Of a stretch of 64,000 nucleotides of DNA, positions 36,132-44,819 are shown one piece after another. Below the pieces are notes generated by a model. It searched no databases. It worked only from the letters and a program-made list of their open reading frames with translations, and was not told where the DNA came from. The stretch's first letter is position 1. Every line of letters starts with the position of its first letter. The position numbers were made by a program, and so were the translations under genes. This DNA comes from Stigmatella aurantiaca. GTDB lineage: Bacteria; Myxococcota; Myxococcia; Myxococcales; Myxococcaceae. The stretch is taken from the NCBI RefSeq assembly GCF_900109545.1, contig NZ_FOAP01000007.1, positions 186,001-250,000 on the forward strand, in the 5' to 3' direction.

Positions 36132-37109
36132 CTAACGCAGCTGGAGCACCTGGACCTTGAGCCCCGCGGGGGCCTCCGGAGATGACGGAAAGTCGACAGC
36201 CGAGGGGCCCAACGCGGCCACGGGGCGCGCGGTGCGGCCCGCCCGGGCGGTGCCCTCCATCACCAGGGCCTCGAAGCGGCGAGGCGTCAGGGGCGCCAGG
36301 TTGCAGCACGCCACCAGCCGGCCTCCGGGGACCACCACGCGCGCGGCGGCCTCGGCCAGCTGCGGGTAGTCCCGCGCCGCCGAGAAGCGCGTGCTGCGCG
36401 TGGTGGAGAACGAGGGCGGATCCGAGATGACGACATCGAATGTCTCGCCCTTCTTCGCCAGACGCCCGAGCCAGTCGAAGACGTCCCCGGCGACGTAGTC
36501 GTACCGGTCCACCGGCTGGCCGTTGAGGCGCGCGTTCTCCTCGCCCCAGTCCAGCACCCGCCGGCTGCTGTCGATGTTGAGCACCCGCTTCGCCCCACCC
36601 GCGGTGGCCACCACGCCGAAGGCACAGGTGTAGGAGAAGAGGTTGAGCACGGTGAGCCCCTTCACCTCGCCGTGCAGCCACGCCCGCGTCTCCCGCATGT
36701 CCAGGTACAGCCCCACCGAGAGCCCCTGCGCCGGACGGATGCGGAAGCGCAGGCCGTTCTCCAGCGCCTCCAGCGACTCCACGGGCTCGCCCCGCGCGGG
36801 CGCTTCGGGGGCCACCACGTCGCGGGCCACGTTGGCCAGCACCCGCGCCTCCCGGGGGCGGCGCTTGAGGTAGAGGCTCCGGGGGGCCCATGCCTCCCAG
36901 GCCGCATCGAGCAGGGCCTGCTCCTCCTCGCGGGAGAAGTCCCGGTACAGGCTGACCACGGGCAGCCCCGCGAAGGTGTCCACGGTGACGTCGGGCACAC
37001 CGTCCGGCGCGCCATTCACCCACCGAAACGCGGTGGTGTGGGCGTCCGATAGCAGCGCGCCCCGCCGCGCCCGGGCTTCGCGGAGCCGTTCGGTGAGGGA
37101 GGTGCTCAT
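36132..37109 (-). CDS. RlmI-like class I SAM-dependent methyltransferase
   Basis: A 325-residue methyltransferase similar to RlmI/RlmK-type 23S rRNA methyltransferases. The N-terminal part contains 'TTAFRWVNGAPDGVPDVTVD' and 'RSLYLKRRPREAR'. The SAM fold has 'GLSVGLYLDMRETRAWL', 'VLNLFSYTCAFGVVA' (motif I), 'VLNIDSSRRVLDW' and 'FDVVISDPPSFS' (motif IV). The exact base methylated is not clear. Its ATG at 37109 overlaps the amidohydrolase stop by one base (TGATG). Confidence 0.87.
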   Translation of the reverse strand: MSTSLTERLREARARRGALLSDAHTTAFRWVNGAPDGVPDVTVDTFAGLPVVSLYRDFSREEEQALLDAAWEAWAPRSLYLKRRPREARVLANVARDVVAPEAPARGEPVESLEALENGLRFRIRPAQGLSVGLYLDMRETRAWLHGEVKGLTVLNLFSYTCAFGVVATAGGAKRVLNIDSSRRVLDWGEENARLNGQPVDRYDYVAGDVFDWLGRLAKKGETFDVVISDPPSFSTTRSTRFSAARDYPQLAEAAARVVVPGGRLVACCNLAPLTPRRFEALVMEGTARAGRTARPVAALGPSAVDFPSSPEAPAGLKVQVLQLR

Positions 37110-38437
37110 CACGAAGAGAGCCGGGCGCGCGTCCACACGCTGGAGAGCGCGGAGGTGGCCTCCCGGGACAGCTCCACGAAGTCGGTGCCGAGCAGTTGCC
37201 CCTCGCGCACGGTGACGCGGCCATTGACGATGGTCCACGCCACGCTCGAGCGGGCCAGTTGCCCCACCAGGTTCGGCGAGTAGCCCGTCTCGGGATCCGC
37301 CGCGGGCACGTAGTCGTACACCACCAGGTCCGCGAGGAAGCCCTCCTCCAGGTTCCCCGAGGGCAGGTTGAACAGGCGGGTGCACAGCTCGGCCGGTCCG
37401 CTCACCAGGCACTGCGCCAGCGCGCTGTCGGGATCCGGCAGGCGGCCCGCGCGGGAGATGCGCAGCAGCGTCATGAACGCGGCCAGGGCCTCGTCCCAGA
37501 GGGTGCCATGGCCACTGGTCCCCAGTCCCACCAGGTGCTGGCGCAGGAGCACCGTCTCCAGGGACTCGCCGGTGCGCTCACTGGTGAAGTAGGAGCGGGG
37601 GCTGATGGCCACGAAGGTCTGGGTGGCCACGAGCCGCTCGGACTCCGACGTGTCGATGGTGCGCGCGTGCGCGGCGATGGAGCGGGCGCCCAGCAGCCCC
37701 AGCTCCTCCAGCCGGGGCACCACGCGCTTGCCGTGCCGCGCATACGTCAGGGCGAGGTCCTCCTGCCCCTCGGCGAGGTGGAAGAGCAGGGGCGCCCCCG
37801 AGGCCTCGGCCACGTCGCGGATGCGGAGCAGGAGCGCATCGTCACAGGTGTGCGAGGACAGGAAGCCCACCGCGCCCCGCACCAGCGGGTGCTCCCGGCG
37901 GCGGCGCGCGAAGTCCGCGTTGGCCTCAAGCCACTGCGCGGCGGAGGCCTCGCCCTGGAGGTTGTGGGTGAGGTGGCCCGACACCAACCGGAGGCCGAGC
38001 TGGGCCGCCGCGGAAGCCTGGGCCTCCAGGGCTCCCGCCACATCCGCGGGGGCCTCCAGGTGCTCCACGGCCAGGGTGATGCCGTCGCGCAGCGCCCGGG
38101 CGATGGCAAAGCGGGACAGGGCCTCCACCTCCCCCGGCGTCAGCAGGGAGGCCACATGCCGGCGCCGCTCCAGGCGGGTGTGGGGCGAGCTCAGCAGGAA
38201 GTTGCCCGAGGGGGGCAGGAGCTGGCCGCCAACGAGGTGCGTGTGGCAGTCCACCAGCCCGGGGGCCACCAACCGGCCCCGGCAGGCCACTTCCCAGTCA
38301 CCGGGCAGGACGGGAATCTCGTCGTCGGGCGCCACGCGGCGGATGCGGCCCTCTTCGATGAGCAGGGCCATGCCCGTCCGGACCCGTCCGTCCGCACGGA
38401 ACACGGCGCAGTTCTTGAGCAGAAGACGGCCTTCCAT
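37109..38437 (-). CDS. Amidohydrolase family protein (chlorohydrolase/SsnA type)
   Basis: A 442-residue metal-dependent hydrolase. The metal-binding 'GLVDCHTHLVGG' is at about 60-70; further His/Asp ligands are in 'PLLFHLAEGQ', 'SIAAHARTID' and 'VGLGTSGHGTLWDE'. The C-terminal beta domain has 'FLADLVVYDYVP' and 'VAWTIVNGRVTVREGQ'. It belongs with deaminases acting on purines, pyrimidines or related rings; SsnA-like proteins are the closest resemblance. The substrate is unknown. It is first in a leftward run with the methyltransferase, kinase and truA. Confidence 0.85.
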   Translation of the reverse strand: MEGRLLLKNCAVFRADGRVRTGMALLIEEGRIRRVAPDDEIPVLPGDWEVACRGRLVAPGLVDCHTHLVGGQLLPPSGNFLLSSPHTRLERRRHVASLLTPGEVEALSRFAIARALRDGITLAVEHLEAPADVAGALEAQASAAAQLGLRLVSGHLTHNLQGEASAAQWLEANADFARRRREHPLVRGAVGFLSSHTCDDALLLRIRDVAEASGAPLLFHLAEGQEDLALTYARHGKRVVPRLEELGLLGARSIAAHARTIDTSESERLVATQTFVAISPRSYFTSERTGESLETVLLRQHLVGLGTSGHGTLWDEALAAFMTLLRISRAGRLPDPDSALAQCLVSGPAELCTRLFNLPSGNLEEGFLADLVVYDYVPAADPETGYSPNLVGQLARSSVAWTIVNGRVTVREGQLLGTDFVELSREATSALSSVWTRARLSS

Positions 38438-38530
38438 GGCCCTCTACTATGGCCCGAGCCCGCCCTGTCGGCCACCTCCCATTCAAGGGAGGCATCCAGG
38501 AAGATCGCCTCCAGCCGCCAATGGGACCTA

Positions 38531-38539
38531 TGCTATAAG
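38531..38539 (+). promoter_or_regulatory. Extended -10 promoter element of the putative effector gene
   Basis: TGCTATAAG, 36 bp before the ATG at 38575 and on the same strand. It is identical to the element at 8361-8369. It lies in the 137-bp gap divergent from the amidohydrolase. Confidence 0.45.
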
Positions 38540-38574
38540 AAAGAGTTGGCCGCGCCTTCACGGAGGGGAACAGC

Positions 38575-39219
38575 ATGAGCTGGCAGAGCAGACCTGGGAA
38601 GAGCCTCCTATCCGCCGCTAGCGCCATTCAAGGTGACCGCATGGCCATTGATAAGGCTCGCCGCATCCTCCTCAGGGCCGCGCCAGGCACCGAACTCTCC
38701 TTGCTGAGCGATGAGCAGGTGCTCCGTCAACTCTCACAAATATCGGCATCCCAGAAAGCCATCGAGACATCACTCACGTTCAATGGCCAGATGCTGCGCT
38801 GGCGGCAGGTTTTCAGCGATCGGATCGATTCCATCAGTTGGAAGGCTGTTTCAGGCCGCAGCGGGTACCAGTCGAAAGAGTTCCAAGAGAAGGTTGATCA
38901 GGGCCCCATCCCTGAAGGGGAGTGGCTCGTCGCGCAGGGTGAGTACCAACAAATGCCGCAGCGGAGTGTCCTTGAAATGCTGCTGAACGAAGTCAGCAGA
39001 GGCGGATGGCCAGGAGGCGAAAGCTCTTGGGGGCGGCACCGCATCTGGCTTCATCCCAAGGCGGGGACGAAGACCTATGGACGCAGCGGATTCTCCATTC
39101 ACGGTGGCAGCTTCCCAGGCTCTGCGGGCTGTATCGATCTCGTCGAGCAAATGCCTGCCTTCGTCAAGGTCTTCCGGGCACATGGGCAAGACGTCAATTT
39201 GACCGTGAAATATGCGTAG
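38575..39219 (+). CDS. DUF2778/Tlde1-like L,D-transpeptidase-fold protein, candidate secreted effector
   Basis: A 214-residue protein. The C-terminal half (about 68-214) resembles the DUF2778 domain of type VI secretion effectors of the Tlde1 type: 'LTFNGQMLRW', 'GPIPEGEW', 'RHRIWLHP', and the active site 'FSIHGGSFPGSAGCIDL' (His176 and Cys186). Such enzymes attack or modify peptidoglycan cross-links in the periplasm. No Sec signal is present, which fits delivery by a type VI or similar machine; residues 1-65 are helical and could be the loading region. The next gene overlaps by 8 nt and encodes a small membrane protein. GC content drops relative to the neighbours. Confidence 0.78.
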   Translation: MSWQSRPGKSLLSAASAIQGDRMAIDKARRILLRAAPGTELSLLSDEQVLRQLSQISASQKAIETSLTFNGQMLRWRQVFSDRIDSISWKAVSGRSGYQSKEFQEKVDQGPIPEGEWLVAQGEYQQMPQRSVLEMLLNEVSRGGWPGGESSWGRHRIWLHPKAGTKTYGRSGFSIHGGSFPGSAGCIDLVEQMPAFVKVFRAHGQDVNLTVKYA

Positions 39220-39535
39220 CCCTCTCACGCCCCACCGGGTCCAGATAGCAAACGGCCTGCTCTTGGCAGTGATTGTTTTACTCATCAGCATTTCTGGTGC
39301 GTCGCTGGCTTCTTATTTCTCTCATCCGGAAGAGTACCGCTTCGGCACGGAAGTGGGTGGAATCCTGTACCGCTCGTCCACCCATTACTGGAGCATTCTG
39401 CTGGGTGAGTTGACTTTCCTCTCTTTGGGATTGGTTTTGTCTTTCTTCATCCGCAAGCCAGTCCATAAGCTGTGGGGCCGGTTCTCGCTCGTGCTGGCCG
39501 ATGGCATCCTTCTCTTTAGCCTGCTTCCTGGATGA
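39212..39535 (+). CDS. Small membrane protein, candidate immunity partner
   Basis: A 107-residue protein with three predicted membrane segments (about 11-34, 57-79 and 88-105) and a short polar stretch of about 22 residues after the first that could face the periplasm. It overlaps the end of the DUF2778 gene by 8 nt, so the two are translationally coupled. No family is recognised. Position, size and localisation fit an immunity protein for a periplasm-acting effector, but this rests on context only. Confidence 0.7.
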   Translation: MRSPLTPHRVQIANGLLLAVIVLLISISGASLASYFSHPEEYRFGTEVGGILYRSSTHYWSILLGELTFLSLGLVLSFFIRKPVHKLWGRFSLVLADGILLFSLLPG

Positions 39536-39684
39536 ATCGCGGGGGGCGTGCGCAGCAAGCACGTGGGACTCAAGAAGGCTTTGCAGTCCACAATGACCCG
39601 GCCTCTGATCCTCCAGCCACCTTGTGCGCCGGGGCCGTCTCTTCCCTTCTCCGTTCCGAACGGGCGGTAGGATCCAACGTCTGA

Positions 39685-41808
39685 ATGCCCTCCCGCCTTC
39701 GGCCCGCTGCCCGCCTTAGCACCGACACCGCACCCTCAAGGCTCTCCACCGTGGCCTTCTGGGCCGGGTGGGCGGCCCTGCTCGCGCTGGCCTTCCTCGC
39801 GCGGGTGGGGAACTGGCGCCAGGTCTTCCTGGAGGGGGGCGTGGAGCTGGTCCCCACGGACTCGTACTACTACGTCCGCTACGCGCTCCTGCAGCAGCAC
39901 GCCTTCCCCTTCTTCCACCGGTTCGATCCCTACATCAGCTTTCCGAGCGGGGCCTTCATCATCTGGCCGCCGCTGCACACGTGGTTGGTGGCGCTGTTCC
40001 TCGCCCTCGGCCCGGCGGATCCCGAGCGGGCCGCGGCCTGGGTGGGTCCTGGGTTGGCCCTCGTGGAGCTGGGGCTGCTCACGCTCCTGGCCCGGCGATG
40101 GCTCGGCGGAGGGGTCGCGCTGGGCGCGCTCGCGCTGATGGCCCTGGTGCCCTCGGCCGTCGCTTCCGGGGCCCTGGGCAACGCGGATCACCACGTCCAC
40201 GAGCAGACCCTGTCCGCCCTCGCCGCGCTCCTGCTGGGCCGGGCCCTCGCCCAGGGCTCACCGGGATGGGGGGCCGCCGCGGGCGTAGCGCTGGGACTCG
40301 GACGGATGTTCACCACCACGAGCTTCACGCTGGTGCCCGGCATGGCCGCCGCCATTCCCCTGGCGGCCCTGCTCGTCCGGAACACTCCCAGGGCCGCCGC
40401 CAGCCGCGTGGGCCTGGCCGCCGGGGTAGGGCTCGCGCTGGCCCAGGGGATGGCGGTGGCCTGGTTTGGCACCCTCTCCTCCCTGGCCTACTACGACATC
40501 TCCCTCTTCCAGCCCCTCTTCGGCCTGGGCCTGTTCAGCGCGGGGGCCGGTGTGGCCGCCTTCCTGGAGCACCGCCGGCACTGGCCCCTGCCCCTCCTCC
40601 TCGCCGCCCTGTGCGCCCTGCCCCTCGTCCCGGAGGTCTCCCGCGCCTTCGGCCACCTCGCGCACCAGGATCCCCTCCTCACCATCGTCTCGGAATCCAT
40701 CCCGCTCTGGAGGGACCGGACCTTCGCCCGTCAGCTCCTGGGCGCGCTGTGCCTGCTGCTGCCCCTGGGCCTGGGGGCCGCCGCCGTCCGGGCCTGGCGC
40801 GAGCGCGATGTCCTGATGGCCACCCTTGTGGCGGCAACCCTGCCCCTCATCGGGGCCTCGCTGCTGCAAGCCCGCTTCACCCAGCCGCTGCTGGGCAGTG
40901 GCGCCCTGCTCACCTCCGCAGGGCTGGGCTGGGCGCTGCGCCAGGCCACCCCGCGCATCCGCCACGTGTCCTACGCGTTGCTCGGGCTGGTAGGGCTGTC
41001 CTTTCTGGCCTCCGTCCTTCCCGCGCGGCGCGCTGCCGCCCCCACGGACGAAGGCCTCATCCGCTCCACCCTCGCCTGGATGCGGACGCACACCCCGCCG
41101 CCCTCTCCCGCCTGGGACACGCAGGTGCCCCCGGCCTATGGCGTGGTGGCCTACTTCAACCTGGGCCACCTGCTGGCCCTGTGGGCCGAGCGCCCCGCGG
41201 TGGCCACCCCCTTCTCCCAGGTGCCCGAGCACGTCCAGGCCAACCTCGCGGCCACCGAGGTGCTCAGCGCCCCGGACGACGCGACCGCCTCCGCGCAGGC
41301 CCAGGCCCTCTCCGCGCGGTACGTGCTGCTCATCCCCATCGAGTACTTCCTGGGGAAGCTGAAGGTGCCGCCGCGCGACACCGTGCACGACTGGCTGCTG
41401 GAGCACGCGGGCATGGCCCAGGGCCCCAGGCCCGCGAGCGCCCACTTCCGGCTCATCCACGAGTCGGCGGAGGCCCGCCCGGGCAAGCCCGGCCTGCCCT
41501 ACGCCCGCCTCTTCGAGCACGTCCCGGGGGCGGTGCTCCGGGGACGCTGCGCGCCCGGCGTCCCGGTGTCCGCGCGCCTGGAGCTGATGACGCCCCGGGG
41601 GACCCCTCTGCACTACACCCCTCAGACCACCGCCGATGCCCAGGGGACCTTCTCGCTGCGCGTGGCCTATCCCACCGAGGGAGACCCCGCCGCTTCGGAC
41701 ATCCGCGCCGCGGCGCCCTACCAGGTGACGTGCGAGGGCGGCGGCGGAACCGCCTCCGTCCCCGAGGCCGCCGTGCGCGAGGGCACGGTGCTCGGCCTCG
41801 ACAAATGA
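39685..41808 (+). CDS. STT3/PglB-like oligosaccharyltransferase
   Basis: A 707-residue multi-spanning membrane protein (about 11-13 hydrophobic segments in the first 460 residues) with a C-terminal soluble domain. The first external loop carries 'PTDSYYYVRYALLQ' (Asp59), matching the catalytic D-x-Y-Y-x-x-R of STT3 proteins. 'GNADHHVHEQ' corresponds to the second metal-binding loop, and 'PPAYGVVAYFNLGHLLAL' occupies the place of the WWDYG region, though WWD is not conserved ('AWDTQ' lies upstream). Such enzymes transfer glycans from lipid carriers to proteins. No glycan-assembly genes are adjacent. Confidence 0.82.
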   Translation: MPSRLRPAARLSTDTAPSRLSTVAFWAGWAALLALAFLARVGNWRQVFLEGGVELVPTDSYYYVRYALLQQHAFPFFHRFDPYISFPSGAFIIWPPLHTWLVALFLALGPADPERAAAWVGPGLALVELGLLTLLARRWLGGGVALGALALMALVPSAVASGALGNADHHVHEQTLSALAALLLGRALAQGSPGWGAAAGVALGLGRMFTTTSFTLVPGMAAAIPLAALLVRNTPRAAASRVGLAAGVGLALAQGMAVAWFGTLSSLAYYDISLFQPLFGLGLFSAGAGVAAFLEHRRHWPLPLLLAALCALPLVPEVSRAFGHLAHQDPLLTIVSESIPLWRDRTFARQLLGALCLLLPLGLGAAAVRAWRERDVLMATLVAATLPLIGASLLQARFTQPLLGSGALLTSAGLGWALRQATPRIRHVSYALLGLVGLSFLASVLPARRAAAPTDEGLIRSTLAWMRTHTPPPSPAWDTQVPPAYGVVAYFNLGHLLALWAERPAVATPFSQVPEHVQANLAATEVLSAPDDATASAQAQALSARYVLLIPIEYFLGKLKVPPRDTVHDWLLEHAGMAQGPRPASAHFRLIHESAEARPGKPGLPYARLFEHVPGAVLRGRCAPGVPVSARLELMTPRGTPLHYTPQTTADAQGTFSLRVAYPTEGDPAASDIRAAAPYQVTCEGGGGTASVPEAAVREGTVLGLDK

Positions 41809-41839
41809 AAAGAGCGGCCTCCCGAAGGAGCCGCTCTTT
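41809..41839. terminator. Bidirectional terminator between STT3-like and pilin genes
   Basis: AAAGAGCGGC (41809-41818) and GCCGCTCTTT (41830-41839) form a perfect 10-bp stem, with further pairing in the loop. The A/T ends supply a U-tract on either strand. It lies directly between the stop codons of two convergent genes. Confidence 0.9.
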
Positions 41840-41864
41840 CCACCACACGCTGAGGCAAAACACC

Positions 41865-42119
41865 TTAGTAGGCGTTCTCCTGGGCGAAGTTCTTGATGTT
41901 CTTGTTGTGGAGCTCCTGGCGGGTCTCCTGCGTGCCCGGATCCACCGAGTCATTGCCGGCGAGCGCGCTGGCCGAGGCGCCGAACAGCTTGCGGACGTTG
42001 TCGCCGAACAGGGTGATGACGCCGATGGCCGCGATGGCGATCAGGGCGACGATGATGATGTACTCGGTCATGCCCTGGCCACGGGCCTTGCGGAACTGCT
42101 TACGGGTCATCGCCTTCAT
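41865..42119 (-). CDS. Flp family type IVb pilin
   Basis: An 84-residue prepilin. A basic leader of 14 residues ends in Gly and is followed by 'QGMTEYIIIVALIAIAAIGV', giving Glu at +5 and Tyr at +6 of the mature pilin, the Flp/Tad signature. The rest is a short hydrophilic tail. No tad/cpa assembly genes are near, so this is an orphan pilin that would need a secretion system encoded elsewhere. ATG 42119 is preceded by CAGGAG. A terminator follows the stop. Confidence 0.93.
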   Translation of the reverse strand: MKAMTRKQFRKARGQGMTEYIIIVALIAIAAIGVITLFGDNVRKLFGASASALAGNDSVDPGTQETRQELHNKNIKNFAQENAY

Positions 42120-42335
42120 GGAGAACTCCTGGGGGTTGGATTGCTGTGAGGGTGAGCGGACAGTAGAGGGCTTATTCCTACAGATCCATCCGTCATCGGG
42201 AGGATGCCGGGGAAAAGCGTGGAACTTCGGGGCGTTGCGAAGGCGGAAAGCACGAAACAAGATGTTCCAGCCCCCCTCAGGCTCCATGAAGGGGGACAGC
42301 ATGAATCCGGAATCGTTATGGTCCCGCCCTGACCC

Positions 42336-43310
42336 ATGAACCCTCTGCTCCTGCAAGCCGTGCAGCTCGCCTGGTCCCCTGGCATGCGGGTGACCCATGT
42401 CGAAGGGGACAGCCCCTCCATCCTCCGTCGTCGCGCGGCGGAGCTGCTGGATGCGCCCCTGCATACGGCCCTCGGCATCTCACCGGAGCGGGCGCGGGAC
42501 CTGGACGCTTTGGCCCAGGAGAACCGCCGCGCCGTGGAGTTTCTTTCCGCCCACTTCGGCACCGGCGAGCCCGTCTCCCTGCGGCTGGTGCTCGGCCTGC
42601 ACGAGGGGGCCCCCGCGGCCGCCATCCTGGACCTGAACGCCCTGCTCGTCGGCGCCCCGCCCGTCCAGATTTCGGGCCTCTCCTCCTCGCTCAGCCATGA
42701 AATCCGCAACCCCCTGAGCTCCGTGAAGATGGCGGTGCAGACGCTCCAGCGGAACACGGGCCTGTCGGACCGGGACAAGCGCCGGCTGACCATCGCCAAC
42801 CGCGAAATCCGCACCATGGAGCGGATGCTCTGGATGCTGTCCGAGTACGGCCGCGACAGCGTGCCCAACCTGGACTCCCACCCCCTGCGCTCGGTGCTCC
42901 AGGAGGCCCAGGCCATGGTGGCCCCGGAGCTGGCCGAGCGCCGCATCGAGCTTCAGATCGAGGAAGCGCCCGAGCTGCCCCGGGCCCGGGTGGACACCGT
43001 GCGGCTGCGGCCCGTGCTGGCCCAGCTGATGCTCAACATCGCCATGGGCCAGCCCGAGGGCTCCCCGCTCCAGGTGTACCTGCGCGCCGCGCCCACCGGC
43101 CAGGCGCAGCTCGTGCTGAAGGACCCCGTGGCGGCCTTGCCCCCGGAGGAGCAGGCCACCCTGTTCGAGCCCTTTGGCTCCCGGCTGGCCCATGGGGCAG
43201 GCCTCTCCCTGGCCGCGCTCCGGCGCGTCATGCTCAACCAGGGCGGCTCCGTGTCCGCCGAGGGAAGCGCCGAGCCGGGCATGGTGTTCACACTCACCTT
43301 CGCTTCGTGA
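42336..43310 (+). CDS. mrpA: Cytoplasmic sensor histidine kinase MrpA
   Basis: A 324-residue histidine kinase without membrane segments, upstream of an NtrC-type regulator and mrpC, as in the M. xanthus mrpABC locus. The phosphoacceptor His is H121 in 'LSSSLSHEIRNPLSSVK'. An N-box-like 'LAQLMLNIAMG' and 'LFEPFGS' with 'GAGLSLAALRRV' are present. The G1 box (D-x-G-x-G) is replaced by 'LKDPVAALPP', so ATP binding may be poor and the protein may act mainly as a phosphatase of MrpB. In M. xanthus the locus controls fruiting-body development. Confidence 0.9.
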   Translation: MNPLLLQAVQLAWSPGMRVTHVEGDSPSILRRRAAELLDAPLHTALGISPERARDLDALAQENRRAVEFLSAHFGTGEPVSLRLVLGLHEGAPAAAILDLNALLVGAPPVQISGLSSSLSHEIRNPLSSVKMAVQTLQRNTGLSDRDKRRLTIANREIRTMERMLWMLSEYGRDSVPNLDSHPLRSVLQEAQAMVAPELAERRIELQIEEAPELPRARVDTVRLRPVLAQLMLNIAMGQPEGSPLQVYLRAAPTGQAQLVLKDPVAALPPEEQATLFEPFGSRLAHGAGLSLAALRRVMLNQGGSVSAEGSAEPGMVFTLTFAS

Positions 43311-43319
43311 GTGAGCCCC

Positions 43320-44756
43320 ATGGAGACCCTTCTCATCATCGATGACGACGTGGGGCTCCTGGAGAACCTCCAGATGCACTTCGAGGAGATCCTCCAGGAT
43401 GGCGCACCGCGTTACAACGTGGTGACGGCCACCAGCGCCGCCATGGGGCTCAAGGCGGCCCAGGACGCCATGCCCAGCGTGGTCATCCTGGACATGATGC
43501 TGCCGGACCGCAGCGGCCTGGAAATCATCGAGGAGATGAAGACGCTGTGCGGGGACGCGCGCATCATCCTCGTCACCGCGCACCACGACATGGAGACGAC
43601 GATCCGGGCCATGAAGGCCGGGGCGTTCGACTACATCCACAAGCCCTTCCCGGACCCGGCCGCGCTGGATCTGGTGGTGGATCGGGCGCTGGAGTACCGG
43701 CAGCTGTCGCGGCGCGCCGCGTCCGTGAACGTGGAGAACGCGGCGGCGCGGCTGGGGGACATCGTCGGCACCAGCCCGCTGATGCAGCAGTTGGTGAAGG
43801 AGATCGGCAAGGTCACCAGCAGCACCGCCACGGTGCTCATCAATGGCGAGAGCGGCACGGGCAAGGAGCTCTTCGCCCGCGTCATCCACAACTACTCCTA
43901 TGACGAGGCCAAGCCCTTCATCGGCATCAACTGCTCGGCCATCGTGGACACGCTCTTGGAGAGCGAGCTGTTCGGCCACGAGAAGGGCTCGTTCACCGGA
44001 GCCACCACCACCAAGCAGGGCAAGTTCGAGCTGGCCGAGGACGGCACCGTCTTCCTGGACGAGATCGGCGACATGTCGCTGATGCTCCAGGCCAAGCTCT
44101 TGCGCGTGCTCCAGGAGCGGGAGTTCGAGCGCGTGGGCGGCGTCAAGCGCATCAAGCTGCGCGCGCGCGTCATCGCCGCCACCCACCGCACCCTCTCCGA
44201 GGAGGTGGCCTCGGGCCGCTTCCGCGAGGACCTCTACCAGCGCCTCAAGGTCATCACCCTGCGGATTCCCCCGCTGCGCGAGCGCCGCGAGGACATCCCC
44301 CTGCTGGTGCACCACCTGCTGGAGCGCATCAACGAGAAGGTCCACAAACGGGTGCTCCGCGTGCCCCCCGAGGTGCTGGAGCACCTGACGCGGCTGCCGT
44401 GGCGCGGCAACGTGCGCGAGCTGGAGAACGTGCTCACCCGCGCCGTGGTGCTCGCCCCGGGCGAGGTGTTGCTGGGTGAAGACTTGCCGGCCCTGGAGCC
44501 CGGGCCCCAGGAGCCTGGCCGGCCGCTTCCCGCTACCGGGCCCCTGTTCGCCGCCCCGGCCGTGGATGACGCCAGCCAGATTCCCACTTTGGAAGAAGCC
44601 GAACGCGTTCTCATCCAGCGCGCCATGGCCGTCACCAAGGGGCACAAGGGCAAAACGTGCCAGATTCTGGGAATCAGCCGCCCGACGCTTGAGCGCAAAC
44701 TCCAGAAATACGCGCTCTCCCAGCCAATCCCCTCGTCCTTGGGTGGACAGGGATAG
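43320..44756 (+). CDS. mrpB: NtrC-family sigma-54 activator MrpB
   Basis: A 478-residue response regulator with receiver, AAA+ and Fis-type domains. From ATG 43320 the phosphorylated residue is Asp58 in 'VVILDMMLPDRSG', agreeing with the Asp58 I recall for M. xanthus MrpB; GTG 43311, directly after the mrpA stop, is an alternative adding three residues. The AAA+ domain has Walker A 'GESGTGKE', the sigma-54 contact loop 'GSFTGA' and Walker B 'GTVFLDEIGDM'. The C-terminal helix-turn-helix is 'KTCQILGISRPTLERKLQKY'. It should activate mrpC from the sigma-54 promoter downstream. Confidence 0.94.
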   Translation: METLLIIDDDVGLLENLQMHFEEILQDGAPRYNVVTATSAAMGLKAAQDAMPSVVILDMMLPDRSGLEIIEEMKTLCGDARIILVTAHHDMETTIRAMKAGAFDYIHKPFPDPAALDLVVDRALEYRQLSRRAASVNVENAAARLGDIVGTSPLMQQLVKEIGKVTSSTATVLINGESGTGKELFARVIHNYSYDEAKPFIGINCSAIVDTLLESELFGHEKGSFTGATTTKQGKFELAEDGTVFLDEIGDMSLMLQAKLLRVLQEREFERVGGVKRIKLRARVIAATHRTLSEEVASGRFREDLYQRLKVITLRIPPLRERREDIPLLVHHLLERINEKVHKRVLRVPPEVLEHLTRLPWRGNVRELENVLTRAVVLAPGEVLLGEDLPALEPGPQEPGRPLPATGPLFAAPAVDDASQIPTLEEAERVLIQRAMAVTKGHKGKTCQILGISRPTLERKLQKYALSQPIPSSLGGQG

Positions 44757-44819
44757 TGTCCGTTTTCAAACCCGTCATCCTCAAGACACTGTCGGGCTTG
44801 AAACAAGGGCTCCCCAGAA

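Noticed and set aside
38575-39219. DUF2778-like protein as an ordinary cell-wall L,D-transpeptidase
   Set aside because: No signal peptide or peptidoglycan-binding module, and the HGG-x4-GSAGCIDL pattern with a coupled membrane gene fits the effector branch better; the housekeeping option is not fully excluded.
39768-42149. 793-codon plus-strand frame overlapping the STT3-like gene
   Set aside because: Pro/Arg/Gly/Ala-rich out-of-frame shadow that also runs through a terminator.
44756-44789. GTGTC...GACAC as an MrpC autoregulatory site
   Set aside because: The half sites are 24 bp apart rather than the 8-bp spacing I recall for MrpC sites, so it is noted only as a weak possibility.
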